Positions 46,438-55,759 of a DNA stretch of 64,000 nt are shown here, one piece after another. Location of the stretch: assembly GCA_903853805.1 (NCBI GenBank), contig CAINUN010000067.1, positions 1-64,000 of the forward strand, read 5' to 3'. The notes under the pieces are model-generated. The model did not search any database, had not been told where the DNA came from, and saw nothing but the letters and a program-made list of their open reading frames with translations. A program made the position numbers and the translations under genes. The stretch is from an uncultured Bacteroidota bacterium. Its GTDB lineage: Bacteria > Bacteroidota > Bacteroidia > Chitinophagales > Chitinophagaceae. Every line of letters begins with the position of its first letter. Within the stretch, counting starts at the first letter, position 1.

Positions 46438-47196
46438 TCAATTATGAAAATCACCCGTTATCCAGTTTTTAAAGTCTGCCGCTCGCTCGGAACTGACAAC
46501 AGGCTGATCGTTTACAATTGGTTTTAATTTAACGATTACTCTTGCTTTTGTATGCGTACGCATTTCATCAATACTTTTAAAACAAATCAAGTATTGACGG
46601 TTAATACGGAAAAATTCTTTAGGGTCTAACATAGTTTCTAATGCATCAAGATTGTGGTCAAGAAGATAAGTCTTACTTTCAAATGTACGAGCAAAGGTTG
46701 CTTTATTTTCACTGAAGCAATAAGCAATATCAGAAACTATAAGCGCTTTCATGTGTTCGCCAAAACGAAGTAGAAAACGTTTTCTATATTCAATTGGAAA
46801 CTGAGAAGGTTGTGTCATTTCACTTTCATAAGCAAGCATTATTTTTAGATCGTTTAGCTTTTGCATAGCTTTTCGTAAATCATCTTTTTTCACGGGTTTA
46901 AGCAAATAATCAATGCTAGATGTTTTAAAAGCTTCTACGGCATATTGATCGTATGCTGTCGTGAAAATGATTGGACATGGAAGTACTATTTGTTTCAACA
47001 AATCGAATGCTGTACCATCAGATAGCTGAATATCCATAAAAATCAATTCGGGAGATGGATTTTGTAATAACCAATTTTTTGTTGTTACAATCCCATCTAC
47101 ATGACCAACAATTTTGATTTCAGGATGCAATTCTTCAATCAGTTTTTTCAAACGATTAAACGCGGGCAATTCGTCTTCAACAATCAATACATTCAT
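46438..47196 (-). CDS. LytTR-family response regulator
   Basis: This 252-residue regulator has a receiver domain (about 1-120), with phospho-acceptor D55 in LIFMDIQL, acidic pair E7/D8, T/Y switch residues (FTTAYDQYAVEAF) and K in LLKPVKK. A LytTR DNA-binding domain spans about 145-248 (FCFSENKATFARTF-like strand, PKEFFRINRQYLI). It overlaps the kinase gene by 4 bp (ATGA), so the two are a cognate pair. The targets are probably the adjacent genes. Confidence 0.94.
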   Translation of the reverse strand: MNVLIVEDELPAFNRLKKLIEELHPEIKIVGHVDGIVTTKNWLLQNPSPELIFMDIQLSDGTAFDLLKQIVLPCPIIFTTAYDQYAVEAFKTSSIDYLLKPVKKDDLRKAMQKLNDLKIMLAYESEMTQPSQFPIEYRKRFLLRFGEHMKALIVSDIAYCFSENKATFARTFESKTYLLDHNLDALETMLDPKEFFRINRQYLICFKSIDEMRTHTKARVIVKLKPIVNDQPVVSSERAADFKNWITGDFHN

Positions 47197-50042
47197 AACA
47201 AAGGAAGTGAAACGACAAACCTATTGTTTTCTATACCATAATTTACTTTTTGGTTTGTTAATAAACTATACCTTCTATGAATATTTATTAATCCCAATCC
47301 TGCACTTTTTTCTTTACTTATTTTAGGATGAATTTCATTGTGAATAGTGATGTGTTGTTCATTGGCTTCAATATAAATTGTCAAGGGGTTAGATTTTGAA
47401 ACCACATTATGTTTTATGGCGTTTTCCACAAGCAATTGTAATGCAAGTGGCACAATTTTTTTTGTTTTAAAAAAAGACTCGGGAATATTGACTTCCATAC
47501 TTAATGCATCTCCAAATCTTGATTTTTGAATGAACATGTAGTTGTCAATAATTTCAAATTCTTCAACAAGAGCGATAAAATCTCTATCTCTAAACGAAAT
47601 CATTTTCCGATATAAATCGGAAAGATGAACAGTATATTCTACTGCTGTATCTGCATCCATTTCAATAAGACTTACCAATGTATTGAGACTATTAAAAAGA
47701 AAATGTGGGTTTACTTGGCTCTTTAATTGCTCATACTCAAAAATCATTCTCTCTTTTTGTAATAAAGCCATTTTTTCTGTCTGCAAATTCCGAATTCGTT
47801 GATAATAATATCCAAATGAAAAAATCAAAAAGGCTAGTCCTAAAACAAACCAGATTTGAACATAAAATGGCTTGCTAATTTTGAAGCTATATTCATCCTC
47901 AGAAAACTGTATAAAATTGTTGCTTAAAGAAGCCTGAATTTTGAATTTGTAATTTCCAGGTGCTAACTTAGAAAAAGACACTTCGTTATCGTTAGTATAA
48001 ACCCAATTATTATTGTAGCTTGATAATTGATAACGGTAAAAAATTTTCTCAGGATTTGAAAAATTGATTGCACTGAAGGTAAATGTCAGATGATTTTCGT
48101 AAGCCGAGAAATCATTTCTGCTTTTACTTATTCTTTCATTTTCTAGTTTAATAGCATTTATCTGAATATCGGGCGTAATTCTAATAGGAACTTTCAATTT
48201 ATTGAACACTATAAATCCATGTTCAAAAGGTATGTAGGTGTTCATATTATTATCTGTAGCTATCAAATTTAGCGCTGTAGATGTGGTATCAATATCCATT
48301 CCCAACTTAGTATTGTATGTTCTATATTGTTTTTCTCTTTGAAACCATTGAAAAACACCTTTTTCACTCACAATAATCACATTACCATCTGCATCCGTTT
48401 TCAATGCTGTCACATTATCTCTTGGAGTCATTTCTGATATTGGAAATCTGTGCCAGTTTTTCCCATTATATCTGTAAATAGCATTACTTATGGTCCCTGC
48501 CCAAGCAGTCCCTTTATTGTCAATAGAAATACAATAAACAACATTTTCTTTCAGTCCGTTTTTAGAATTCCAATGCTTATAATTTTTCCCATCGAATACA
48601 CACACACCACCACCATCTGTTGCCATCCACATATTACCTTTATTATCAGAAGCAAGTTGGTAAATATAGTCGCTACTCATACCCGAAGATTTGCTATGGT
48701 GTCTAATCAACTTAAGACTATCAAAAGCTATATTGGGATTTGTTTCATCTACACCGTTCAGACTTGCAATCCAAAGATTATTTCGGCTACTTTCTATATT
48801 CAGAATATGTCCGTGAGCTAAATCGGGAATATTATTTATTTTTTGGAGTTTACCATTTAGCAAATTGTATGAGAAAACCCCCTTACCCAATGTACCGATC
48901 CATAAATGTGAATTATCCCCTAGGTGAAGACATGTGATTTCTGCTGGTAGAATTGCCTTAACTTCATAATGATTAGAACATGATAATGGCAATTGAAATA
49001 ATTTATTTTCTCTAGCAAACCACAAATGATTTTGTTGATCGCATATCATTGCTGCTAACTTTTTCAGTTGAAAGTTATCCAACTCAATTTTCGAAGCATA
49101 TAAACCTGTTATCAACATCAAACCATCATTGGTTGCAGCCCACATGTTTCCTGCTTTATCTTTAATCAATTTCCTGAATGCTACACCTTCAAAGGTATAA
49201 GGAGTAATATTCAAAGAATTTCCTTCAAGGATTACTTTTAACAAATAATTCCTTTCAGTTGCAATCCATGCTTCATCTTTTCCAATAGGCAAAATATCAT
49301 TTACTTGACCCCATGCCCAAGGCTTACAACTAATGAAATTTTGTACGTTTTTATTATTTAAGTGTAGTATGGATATTCCACCTTCTTGAGTCCCTATCCA
49401 AACCATATCCGTTCCTTGAATTTGTTTGATAACCCTAACAATCTCATCTGTCAAGCCATTATCTGAATTGATTTTATCAATCTTTATGCTTTTGTTTTTT
49501 CGCTCCAAAATATTGATACCATTGTCTGTCGCTAGTAGCATTTTATCATTTACCAATTCGTCAGCATAAACATAGTCATCACTCAATCCTTGCTGTTTTG
49601 ATAACTTATTAGAAAGATCCGCTGCAAAAAGAAAAAAACCTTCTTCCGTTGAAACCTCAGTTAATGGACCTGAATGTTTAATGGAATTGATAGCAGAATG
49701 AATCTGTACTCCTTTAAGTTTTTTTATTTGTATCGAACCGTTTTCAACAAAACCAATTGATCCGTCTTTAAAACCAACACATAGTTTCCCATTATCAGCA
49801 ACAATGGCTGTTGCTGAAATTTTCCTGTTATCCTCAATAGTGTTGAATTTTTTTCCGTCAAAATAAAAAACCCCTGCTTCAGTTGCTAACCATATGTAGC
49901 CGTTCTGTTGATAGCAAATGTCATTTACTCTTATAGGAACATTTGAATCATTTAACCAAAACTCTTTATGAAACGGCACTTGTGCTTTTGCATAAATACA
50001 CAACAAGACAGTGAATATTCCTAACAGAAAGGATCTCATCAT
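47193..50042 (-). CDS. Two-component propeller sensor kinase (LytS-type)
   Basis: This 949-residue membrane kinase has a signal peptide and a periplasmic Reg_prop double propeller (about 25-640, with blades such as NGYIWLATEAGVFYFDGK, DMVWIGTQEGGISIL, GNMWMATDGGGVCVFDGK). A Y_Y_Y domain (about 650-725), a TM helix (about 735-752) and a His_kinase/HATPase module follow. The phospho-acceptor is H780 (QVNPHFLFNSLN). The start is ATG 50042, directly after the YceI stop; a longer reading overlaps YceI. The architecture resembles hybrid glycan sensors but the kinase and LytTR regulator are separate. Confidence 0.93.
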   Translation of the reverse strand: MMRSFLLGIFTVLLCIYAKAQVPFHKEFWLNDSNVPIRVNDICYQQNGYIWLATEAGVFYFDGKKFNTIEDNRKISATAIVADNGKLCVGFKDGSIGFVENGSIQIKKLKGVQIHSAINSIKHSGPLTEVSTEEGFFLFAADLSNKLSKQQGLSDDYVYADELVNDKMLLATDNGINILERKNKSIKIDKINSDNGLTDEIVRVIKQIQGTDMVWIGTQEGGISILHLNNKNVQNFISCKPWAWGQVNDILPIGKDEAWIATERNYLLKVILEGNSLNITPYTFEGVAFRKLIKDKAGNMWAATNDGLMLITGLYASKIELDNFQLKKLAAMICDQQNHLWFARENKLFQLPLSCSNHYEVKAILPAEITCLHLGDNSHLWIGTLGKGVFSYNLLNGKLQKINNIPDLAHGHILNIESSRNNLWIASLNGVDETNPNIAFDSLKLIRHHSKSSGMSSDYIYQLASDNKGNMWMATDGGGVCVFDGKNYKHWNSKNGLKENVVYCISIDNKGTAWAGTISNAIYRYNGKNWHRFPISEMTPRDNVTALKTDADGNVIIVSEKGVFQWFQREKQYRTYNTKLGMDIDTTSTALNLIATDNNMNTYIPFEHGFIVFNKLKVPIRITPDIQINAIKLENERISKSRNDFSAYENHLTFTFSAINFSNPEKIFYRYQLSSYNNNWVYTNDNEVSFSKLAPGNYKFKIQASLSNNFIQFSEDEYSFKISKPFYVQIWFVLGLAFLIFSFGYYYQRIRNLQTEKMALLQKERMIFEYEQLKSQVNPHFLFNSLNTLVSLIEMDADTAVEYTVHLSDLYRKMISFRDRDFIALVEEFEIIDNYMFIQKSRFGDALSMEVNIPESFFKTKKIVPLALQLLVENAIKHNVVSKSNPLTIYIEANEQHITIHNEIHPKISKEKSAGLGLINIHRRYSLLTNQKVNYGIENNRFVVSLPLL

Positions 50043-50043
50043 T

Positions 50044-50589
50044 TCATTTCTTTTTTTCAAAAACTGCATTAACTGTTACTGAAACTTCTGTTGCTATTTT
50101 TTCGTAAACAATTCGTGGGATTTTTATGTTATAGTCAGCTAACAAAACCGGAAAATCAGAATGCACATTTATCACCCTATTCTTTATTGAAACTATTGCC
50201 TTGATAATGCGTTCTTGCTCAACGCCATGTATTTTCAATTTTCCTTTAGCACGTATTATATATTCGCTATCAAAGTTTACATCTACATTTTCAATTATTT
50301 TCCCTACAAAAAATGCATCGGGATAAAGTTCCGACTCCATGTAATTTTCATTGAAGTGCTCTTGTTGTAAAGGATTATTGAAACCAAAAAAAGAAACTAA
50401 GGGGACTCTAAATGCGAACAGCTTTTTACTAATATCAATAACTCCAGAAATATCGTTGGAAGATGCACTTACTAATTCCTTTGTTGCTTCTGAATGAAAA
50501 TATACATGCCCATTTTTGATTCGAAAAACCTGAGCATACAAATCCTGATTACAAGTAATAAATAGAAAAAGTGAGAGGAGAATTCTCAT
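50044..50589 (-). CDS. YceI-family periplasmic protein, copy B
   Basis: This 181-residue exported protein (signal peptide about 1-19, DLYAQV) has a YceI-type barrel: FHSEATKELVSASSNDISG, then QEHFNENYMESELYPDAFFVGKI and AKGKLKIHGVEQERII. It is paralogous to the YceI at 44968-45516. Its stop is one base from the start of the LytS-type kinase gene, so sensor and YceI are co-translated. This suggests that YceI function or ligand state feeds into the sensor, which is an inference from gene order. Confidence 0.86.
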   Translation of the reverse strand: MRILLSLFLFITCNQDLYAQVFRIKNGHVYFHSEATKELVSASSNDISGVIDISKKLFAFRVPLVSFFGFNNPLQQEHFNENYMESELYPDAFFVGKIIENVDVNFDSEYIIRAKGKLKIHGVEQERIIKAIVSIKNRVINVHSDFPVLLADYNIKIPRIVYEKIATEVSVTVNAVFEKKK

Positions 50590-50744
50590 GAGTTTTAGTA
50601 AAAAACGATACTAAAGTAGGTGATTTATTGGTCGTAGAATAAAGTGGAGTTCTCTTTTAGTAAAATGTAAAATCTGACTGAGAAATAATAAATCAATGCA
50701 AACTCCCTTTCTTCCACATTCCCTAACTTGCAGCATTCTACATT

Positions 50745-51875
50745 ATGGATTTTGAATTATTAGCGCAAGACAATTATAGCAAAGCAAGGGCAGGACTGAT
50801 AACTACAGGTCATGGCCAAATTGAAACACCCATTTTTATGCCTGTGGGTACAGTAGGCAGTGTGAAAGCTGTGAACCAACAACAATTGAAAGACGAAGTG
50901 AAAGCTCAAATTATTTTGGGCAATACTTATCATCTATATCTGCGTCCTGGAACCGATATTTTAGAACAAGCAGGTGGCTTACACCGATTCAATGGTTGGG
51001 ATAAACCTATTCTTACAGACAGTGGTGGCTATCAGGTTTTCTCTTTATCCAACAATAGAAAACTAACAGAAGAAGGCGCTTTATTTCAGTCGCATATTGA
51101 TGGTTCGCGCCATCTTTTTTCTCCTGAGAAAGTGATGGATATTCAGCGCAGTATTGGCGCCGATATCATCATGGCATTTGATGAATGTCCACCTTATCCT
51201 TCCGAGTTTGAGTATGCTAGAAAAAGCATGGAGCTTACCCATCGTTGGTTGGCAAGATGTGTGCAAAGGCTAAGTGAAACAGAACCAAAATATGGCTTTG
51301 AACAAACACTTTTCCCAATTGTTCAAGGAAGTACTTTTAAAGATTTAAGAAGATATTCTGCAAGATTCATTGCCGATATTGGTGCAGATGGCAACGCTAT
51401 AGGTGGACTTTCAGTAGGAGAGTCGGAAGAAATGATGTATGAAATGTGTGCGCTGAGTTGTGCTTATCTTCCTGAAGACAAGCCACGTTATTTGATGGGT
51501 GTGGGCACACCTTGGAATATCCTAGAAAACATTTCGTTGGGAGTGGATATGTTTGATTGTGTGATGCCTACACGCAATGGGCGCAACGGAATGCTGTTTA
51601 CAACTAAGGGCGTTATCAATATCAAAAACAAGAAATGGGCAAACGATTTTTCGGGAATTGATGATGGTCTCGATTGCCATATGAGTAACTATTATTCAAA
51701 AGCATACTTGCGTCATCTATTTGTTGCTAACGAAATTTTAGGACTTCAAATAGCTAGCATTCACAATCTTGCGTTCTATCTTCACCTCGTGAAACAAGCA
51801 AGGCTTCAAATTCTTGCAGGCAGCTTTAAAACCTGGAAAGAAGCAATGATACCTATTTTAAAACAACGCTTGTAA
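50745..51875 (+). CDS. tgt: tRNA-guanine transglycosylase Tgt
   Basis: Tgt swaps guanine 34 for preQ1 in GUN-anticodon tRNAs, a step to queuosine. This 376-residue enzyme has TDSGGYQVFSL (catalytic Asp region, about 90-100), MAFDECPPYPSE near 143, GGLSVGES near 220 and VDMFDCVMPTRNGRNG near 267. The zinc site is degenerate: where bacterial Tgt has C-x-C-x2-C it has L-D-C311-H-M-S, keeping one Cys, although the distal His (ASIHNLAFYL) is present. I recall similar loss in other Bacteroidota. It is followed by lptF/G 21 bp downstream. Confidence 0.94.
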   Translation: MDFELLAQDNYSKARAGLITTGHGQIETPIFMPVGTVGSVKAVNQQQLKDEVKAQIILGNTYHLYLRPGTDILEQAGGLHRFNGWDKPILTDSGGYQVFSLSNNRKLTEEGALFQSHIDGSRHLFSPEKVMDIQRSIGADIIMAFDECPPYPSEFEYARKSMELTHRWLARCVQRLSETEPKYGFEQTLFPIVQGSTFKDLRRYSARFIADIGADGNAIGGLSVGESEEMMYEMCALSCAYLPEDKPRYLMGVGTPWNILENISLGVDMFDCVMPTRNGRNGMLFTTKGVINIKNKKWANDFSGIDDGLDCHMSNYYSKAYLRHLFVANEILGLQIASIHNLAFYLHLVKQARLQILAGSFKTWKEAMIPILKQRL

Positions 51876-51896
51876 TAAAAGAAGCAATCTTTTGGA

Positions 51897-52970
51897 ATGA
51901 AAATACTTGACCGCTATATCATTAAAAATTTCCTCGGAACTTTTTTCTACGCCATTCTTATTCTGGCGTTGATAACGGCTGTTATTGACTATTCCGAAAA
52001 AGTGGATGATTTTGTGAGTCGTCATGCTCCTGCAATGGAGATTTTGAATTATTACAAAAACTTCATCCCCTATATGGTGGCGTTTTTGTTTCCATTGTTC
52101 ATTTTCATTGCAACCATTTTCTTCACTTCCAAAATTGCTTATCGTTCCGAAATTATTGCCATCCTTTCTTCTGGAATATCTTTTCAAAGATTCACAAGAC
52201 CTTACCTAATTGGTGGCACTATTTTATGTGGAATATCCTTGCTTGCAAATCATTGGATTGTTCCAGCAGCCAACAAACAACGCCTACATTTTGAAGATCT
52301 TTATTACCACGAACAAACCATTTCATCTGATCAAAACGTTCACTTACGACTTTCCAATAACCTCTATATTTATCTTCAGAGCTACGATTACTCCATCAAT
52401 ACCGGTTACCGTTTTTCGGCAGAAATTATTGAAGGACAAAATCTTAAAGAAAAGCTGATGGCAGAAAGAATCACCTACGACACTGCTAAGAAATGCTGGA
52501 GACTATATAATGTTATGATTCGCCGAAACAATGGCTTGAAAGAAGAATTATTACACATGCCCGATTTGGTGAAAAATTATGCATTTATTCCTCTTGACCT
52601 TAAAGAAGATAACGATAACATGACTGCTATGACTACCCCTGTTTTATACCGCACCATTCAGCGCGAAAAACTACGTGGTCGTGAAAACCTCAACCTCTTT
52701 TATGTGGAACTACACAGGCGAACTGCACAGCCTTTTGCAGGAATGATTTTGACGATTATTGGAGTGGCCCTTGCTAGCCGAAAAGTTCGTGGTGGTTCGG
52801 GCTTGCACCTTGCTATTGGCATTGTTATTAGCGCAGCTTATATACTCGCTATGCAGTTTTCAACCACCTTCTCTACAAAAGCCGGACTGAACCCCTTGCT
52901 TGCCACTTGGATTCCAAATTTCATCTTCGGAGTAATGGCTATATATCTTTACCGGAAACAGACGAGGTAA
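51897..52970 (+). CDS. LptF/LptG-family LPS export permease
   Basis: This 357-residue inner-membrane protein of the YjgP/YjgQ family has an N-terminal pair of membrane helices (about 13-35, 55-77), one at about 100-120, a periplasmic beta-jelly-roll segment (about 130-260), and C-terminal helices (about 280-350). LptF and LptG move LPS from the inner membrane onto the Lpt bridge. Whether this is LptF or LptG cannot be told from sequence by eye. It sits behind tgt, an order common in this phylum. Confidence 0.9.
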   Translation: MKILDRYIIKNFLGTFFYAILILALITAVIDYSEKVDDFVSRHAPAMEILNYYKNFIPYMVAFLFPLFIFIATIFFTSKIAYRSEIIAILSSGISFQRFTRPYLIGGTILCGISLLANHWIVPAANKQRLHFEDLYYHEQTISSDQNVHLRLSNNLYIYLQSYDYSINTGYRFSAEIIEGQNLKEKLMAERITYDTAKKCWRLYNVMIRRNNGLKEELLHMPDLVKNYAFIPLDLKEDNDNMTAMTTPVLYRTIQREKLRGRENLNLFYVELHRRTAQPFAGMILTIIGVALASRKVRGGSGLHLAIGIVISAAYILAMQFSTTFSTKAGLNPLLATWIPNFIFGVMAIYLYRKQTR

Positions 52971-53088
52971 GAAGAATTTTCTATCACTTTATAGCTTACA
53001 CTTTGCAGCAAGGCAACCATGTTTTGCTTTATAATTTTTTTTAAAATCGCATTGTTCTTCGTACCATCTTCAAGCCCTTTCTGTTCCC

Positions 53089-53784
53089 TTAAGTTTCTTC
53101 GTTACCTGGAAACCAATACCCCTTCCACTCTTGAGGTGTTAAAGCATTGTCCGCATTAAACTCACCAATCTTCGTTCTGCGTAGGGCCGATAAATATCCG
53201 CCACAACCAAGGGCTGCCCCAAAATCGTTGGCTAAAGAGCGGATATAAGTGCCCGTGCTACAAGCCACGCGAAAATGAATTTCGGGCAATGCAATCTTGG
53301 TGATTTCAAATTCGTTAATGGTTATTTGGCGGGGTTCGAGCACAATTTCAGCACCTACTCTTGCCAATTCATAGGCACGTTTACCATCTTTTTTAATAGC
53401 AGAATGAATGGGCGGAACCTGCGCAATAGTGCCCATAAATTGTTGGGTAGCATTTATTATTTCCGCTTCAGTCAAATGTTCAAAAGCTTTAAAATCCTGC
53501 GGTTCGCTTTCAAGGTCGTAAGTGGGTGTGATGGCACCAAGCGTAATGATGCCGCTATATTCTTTCAGGAGTTTTTGATACTCTGAAATTTTCTTTGTGA
53601 ATTTTCCGGTACAACAAATCAACAATCCAGTGGCCAACGGATCAAGTGTACCGGCATGTCCAATTTTAGCTTTGGTCATTTTCTTCACTTTATTGATGGC
53701 ATAAAAAGAAGACCATTTTAGTGGTTTATCAATAAGAATAACAGCACCCAATTTTAATTCCTCAATAGAAGGCAAACTTTTCAT
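53089..53784 (-). CDS. truB: tRNA pseudouridine(55) synthase TruB
   Basis: TruB makes pseudouridine 55 in the T loop of tRNAs. This 231-residue protein has the catalytic motif GHAGTLDPLATGLL (about 43-56, nucleophile Asp in LDP) preceded by LIDKPLKWSSF. VPPIHSAIKKDGKRAYELAR and VACSTGTYIRSLANDFG follow. The C-terminal PUA-like part is short, as usual in this phylum. The start is ATG 53784, six bases after a TATCTTTG box; a longer frame upstream is not conserved. Confidence 0.94.
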   Translation of the reverse strand: MKSLPSIEELKLGAVILIDKPLKWSSFYAINKVKKMTKAKIGHAGTLDPLATGLLICCTGKFTKKISEYQKLLKEYSGIITLGAITPTYDLESEPQDFKAFEHLTEAEIINATQQFMGTIAQVPPIHSAIKKDGKRAYELARVGAEIVLEPRQITINEFEITKIALPEIHFRVACSTGTYIRSLANDFGAALGCGGYLSALRRTKIGEFNADNALTPQEWKGYWFPGNEET

Positions 53785-53790
53785 CGGGTG

Positions 53791-53798
53791 CAAAGATA
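53791..53798 (-). promoter_or_regulatory. -7 box of truB promoter, 6 nt from ATG
   Basis: On the minus strand TATCTTTG ends six bases before the truB ATG. A TTTA at 21-base spacing (53820-53823) is one mismatch from the -33 consensus. Confidence 0.5.
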
Positions 53799-53854
53799 GA
53801 TTTTGTCGAAGGCTAATTTTAAAAAGAACAGAAAATATACTTCCCTTCAACAAT

Positions 53855-53862
53855 TACCTTTG
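53855..53862 (+). promoter_or_regulatory. -7 box of DAHP synthase promoter, 5 nt from ATG
   Basis: TACCTTTG matches TAnnTTTG and ends five bases before the ATG at 53868. No -33 TTTG is found at the right spacing. Confidence 0.5.
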
Positions 53863-53867
53863 CCAAC

Positions 53868-54938
53868 ATGTCTTTTTTCACTAAAACAGAAGAACCTTTC
53901 ATCATAGCCGGACCCTGTAGTGCCGAAACCCACGAACAAGTTTTTGAAACTGCGCAGGCATTAAAGACCCTGTCAGTAAAACTATTTCGTGCAGGTGTGT
54001 GGAAGCCCCGCACCAAGCCGGGTTCATTTGAAGGCAATGGAATAGATGCTTTGGAATGGCTGTTGGACATGCGTCAAGAATTTCAATTGCCGTTTACGGT
54101 AGAAGTAGCCGAACCCAAACATGTAGAAGCCGCTTTGAAATATGGAGTAGATGTGTTGTGGCTCGGAGCAAGAACCACAGTTAATCCTTTTCAAGTACAG
54201 CAAATAGCCGATGCTTTAAAAGGCAGCAAAGTGCCTGTGATGGTAAAAAATCCGGTGAACCCCGATGTAGATTTATGGGAAGGTGCAATTGAGCGAATAG
54301 AGCGCGCAGGTGTTGGCGAAGTGGCTGCTATTCATCGAGGCTTTTCAACTTATCAAACGTCTTCTATCTATCGCAATCAGCCCAATTGGTCCATACCTAT
54401 TGAGTTGAAAAGAAGAAGACAAGATTTGTTTATCATTTGCGACCCAAGCCATATTTCAGGCAACAGAACCTTGGTGAAAGACATTGCTCAAAAAGCAATG
54501 GCTTTGTGTTTTGATGGATTGATGATAGAAACACACCCGCAACCAGAAAAAGCTTGGACAGATGCCGCACAACAAATTACGCCTCAAACCCTCAAGGAGA
54601 TTTTGTGTGAATTAGTGATTAGAAAGCATGTAGTAGAAAATGGTATTCATGGTGCTCAAATAGAAAACCTTCGTCAGCAAATGGATAGCATTGATGCAGA
54701 AATCATTTACTTGCTTGGCAGAAGAATGGACTTCAGCGACCAAATGGGATTGTTGAAAAAAGAACAAAACATGACGGTTTACAGCCCCGAGCGTTGGCGC
54801 GAAATTGTGGAAACTAGAAGCGAACAAGCCATGAAGCAACAACTTTCGCCTGAGTTCATACTTTCTCTGTACGAAAAAATTCATCACGAGAGCATTCAAA
54901 GACAACTAAAACAATTGGAGCAGGGAGAAAAAAACTAA
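53868..54938 (+). CDS. Bifunctional DAHP synthase / chorismate mutase
   Basis: This 356-residue fusion has an N-terminal type I 3-deoxy-7-phosphoheptulonate synthase (about 1-250: IIAGPCSAETHEQ, RAGVWKPRTKPGSFEG, LWLGARTTVNPFQVQ, VMVKNPVNPD, ICDPSHISG). Its C-terminal type II chorismate mutase (about 265-350: LRQQMDSIDAEIIYLLGRRMDFSDQMG) is in the orientation where the mutase gives feedback control. It begins and branches the shikimate pathway. The start codon lies five bases from a -7 box. Confidence 0.94.
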   Translation: MSFFTKTEEPFIIAGPCSAETHEQVFETAQALKTLSVKLFRAGVWKPRTKPGSFEGNGIDALEWLLDMRQEFQLPFTVEVAEPKHVEAALKYGVDVLWLGARTTVNPFQVQQIADALKGSKVPVMVKNPVNPDVDLWEGAIERIERAGVGEVAAIHRGFSTYQTSSIYRNQPNWSIPIELKRRRQDLFIICDPSHISGNRTLVKDIAQKAMALCFDGLMIETHPQPEKAWTDAAQQITPQTLKEILCELVIRKHVVENGIHGAQIENLRQQMDSIDAEIIYLLGRRMDFSDQMGLLKKEQNMTVYSPERWREIVETRSEQAMKQQLSPEFILSLYEKIHHESIQRQLKQLEQGEKN

Positions 54939-54967
54939 TCCCCTATTTTTAACCACAAATTTTACTC

Positions 54968-55759
54968 TTGGCACTCAAACAACATAAAGACGAACGCATC
55001 CGTTTCGAACAACAGGTAGATAATTCAAGGAGTTTTGTACTTCCTTTTATTGAGCATACAAAACAACTCGCGAAAGGTGTTCGGGTATTAGAAATAGGTT
55101 GTGGTGAAGGTGGCGTGTTGAAGCCTTTTGCTGAAAAAGGTTGTACTTGTGTTGGTGTTGATTTGAATCCTATTCGCATTGATATTGCTAATGAATTATT
55201 AGCCGATGAAGTGAAGAGTGGCAATATGCGCTTCATTTATCAAAACGTGTATGAAGAAAGTTTCCTCAATGAGTTTCGCAACTTCTTCGATGTCATTGTA
55301 TTGAAAGATGCCATTGAACACATTCCTGAGCAGGAAAAATTCATTCCTTATCTCAAAAATTTTCTCAGAAAAGACGGACAAATTTATTTCGGTTTTCCGC
55401 CTTGGTACATGCCTTTCGGCGGTCATCAACAAGTGTGTCACAATAAGTTGGCAAGTGTGTTGCCTTATTACCATATTCTGCCCAAACCAATCTACAAGGC
55501 TATCCTAAAACTCTTCAAAGAACCCGATGGGGTGGTAACCGAATTGATGGAAATATGGGATACGCAAATCACCATCGAACGTTTTGAGAAAATTGTACGA
55601 AAAAGCGATTTGAAAGTGTTACACAAACACCATTTTCTCATCAATCCCATTTACAAATACAAATTCGGATTGAAACCACGCAAACAAACTGCTTTGATTT
55701 CTTGGATGCCTTTTTTCAGAAATTTCCTCACTACTTGTGTTTATTACACAGTAGGTTAA
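54968..55759 (+). CDS. Class I SAM-dependent methyltransferase (TTG start)
   Basis: This 263-residue methyltransferase has motif I VLEIGCGEGGVLKPFAEKG (about 36-54), acidic VDLNPIRIDIAN (motif II), and motif IV FDVIVLKDAIEHIPEQEKF near 105. The start is forced to TTG 54968: an in-frame stop at 54950 lies upstream and no ATG intervenes. The substrate is unknown. It is 29 bp after the DAHP synthase gene, and its end abuts the stop of convergent tadA. Confidence 0.87.
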   Translation: MALKQHKDERIRFEQQVDNSRSFVLPFIEHTKQLAKGVRVLEIGCGEGGVLKPFAEKGCTCVGVDLNPIRIDIANELLADEVKSGNMRFIYQNVYEESFLNEFRNFFDVIVLKDAIEHIPEQEKFIPYLKNFLRKDGQIYFGFPPWYMPFGGHQQVCHNKLASVLPYYHILPKPIYKAILKLFKEPDGVVTELMEIWDTQITIERFEKIVRKSDLKVLHKHHFLINPIYKYKFGLKPRKQTALISWMPFFRNFLTTCVYYTVG

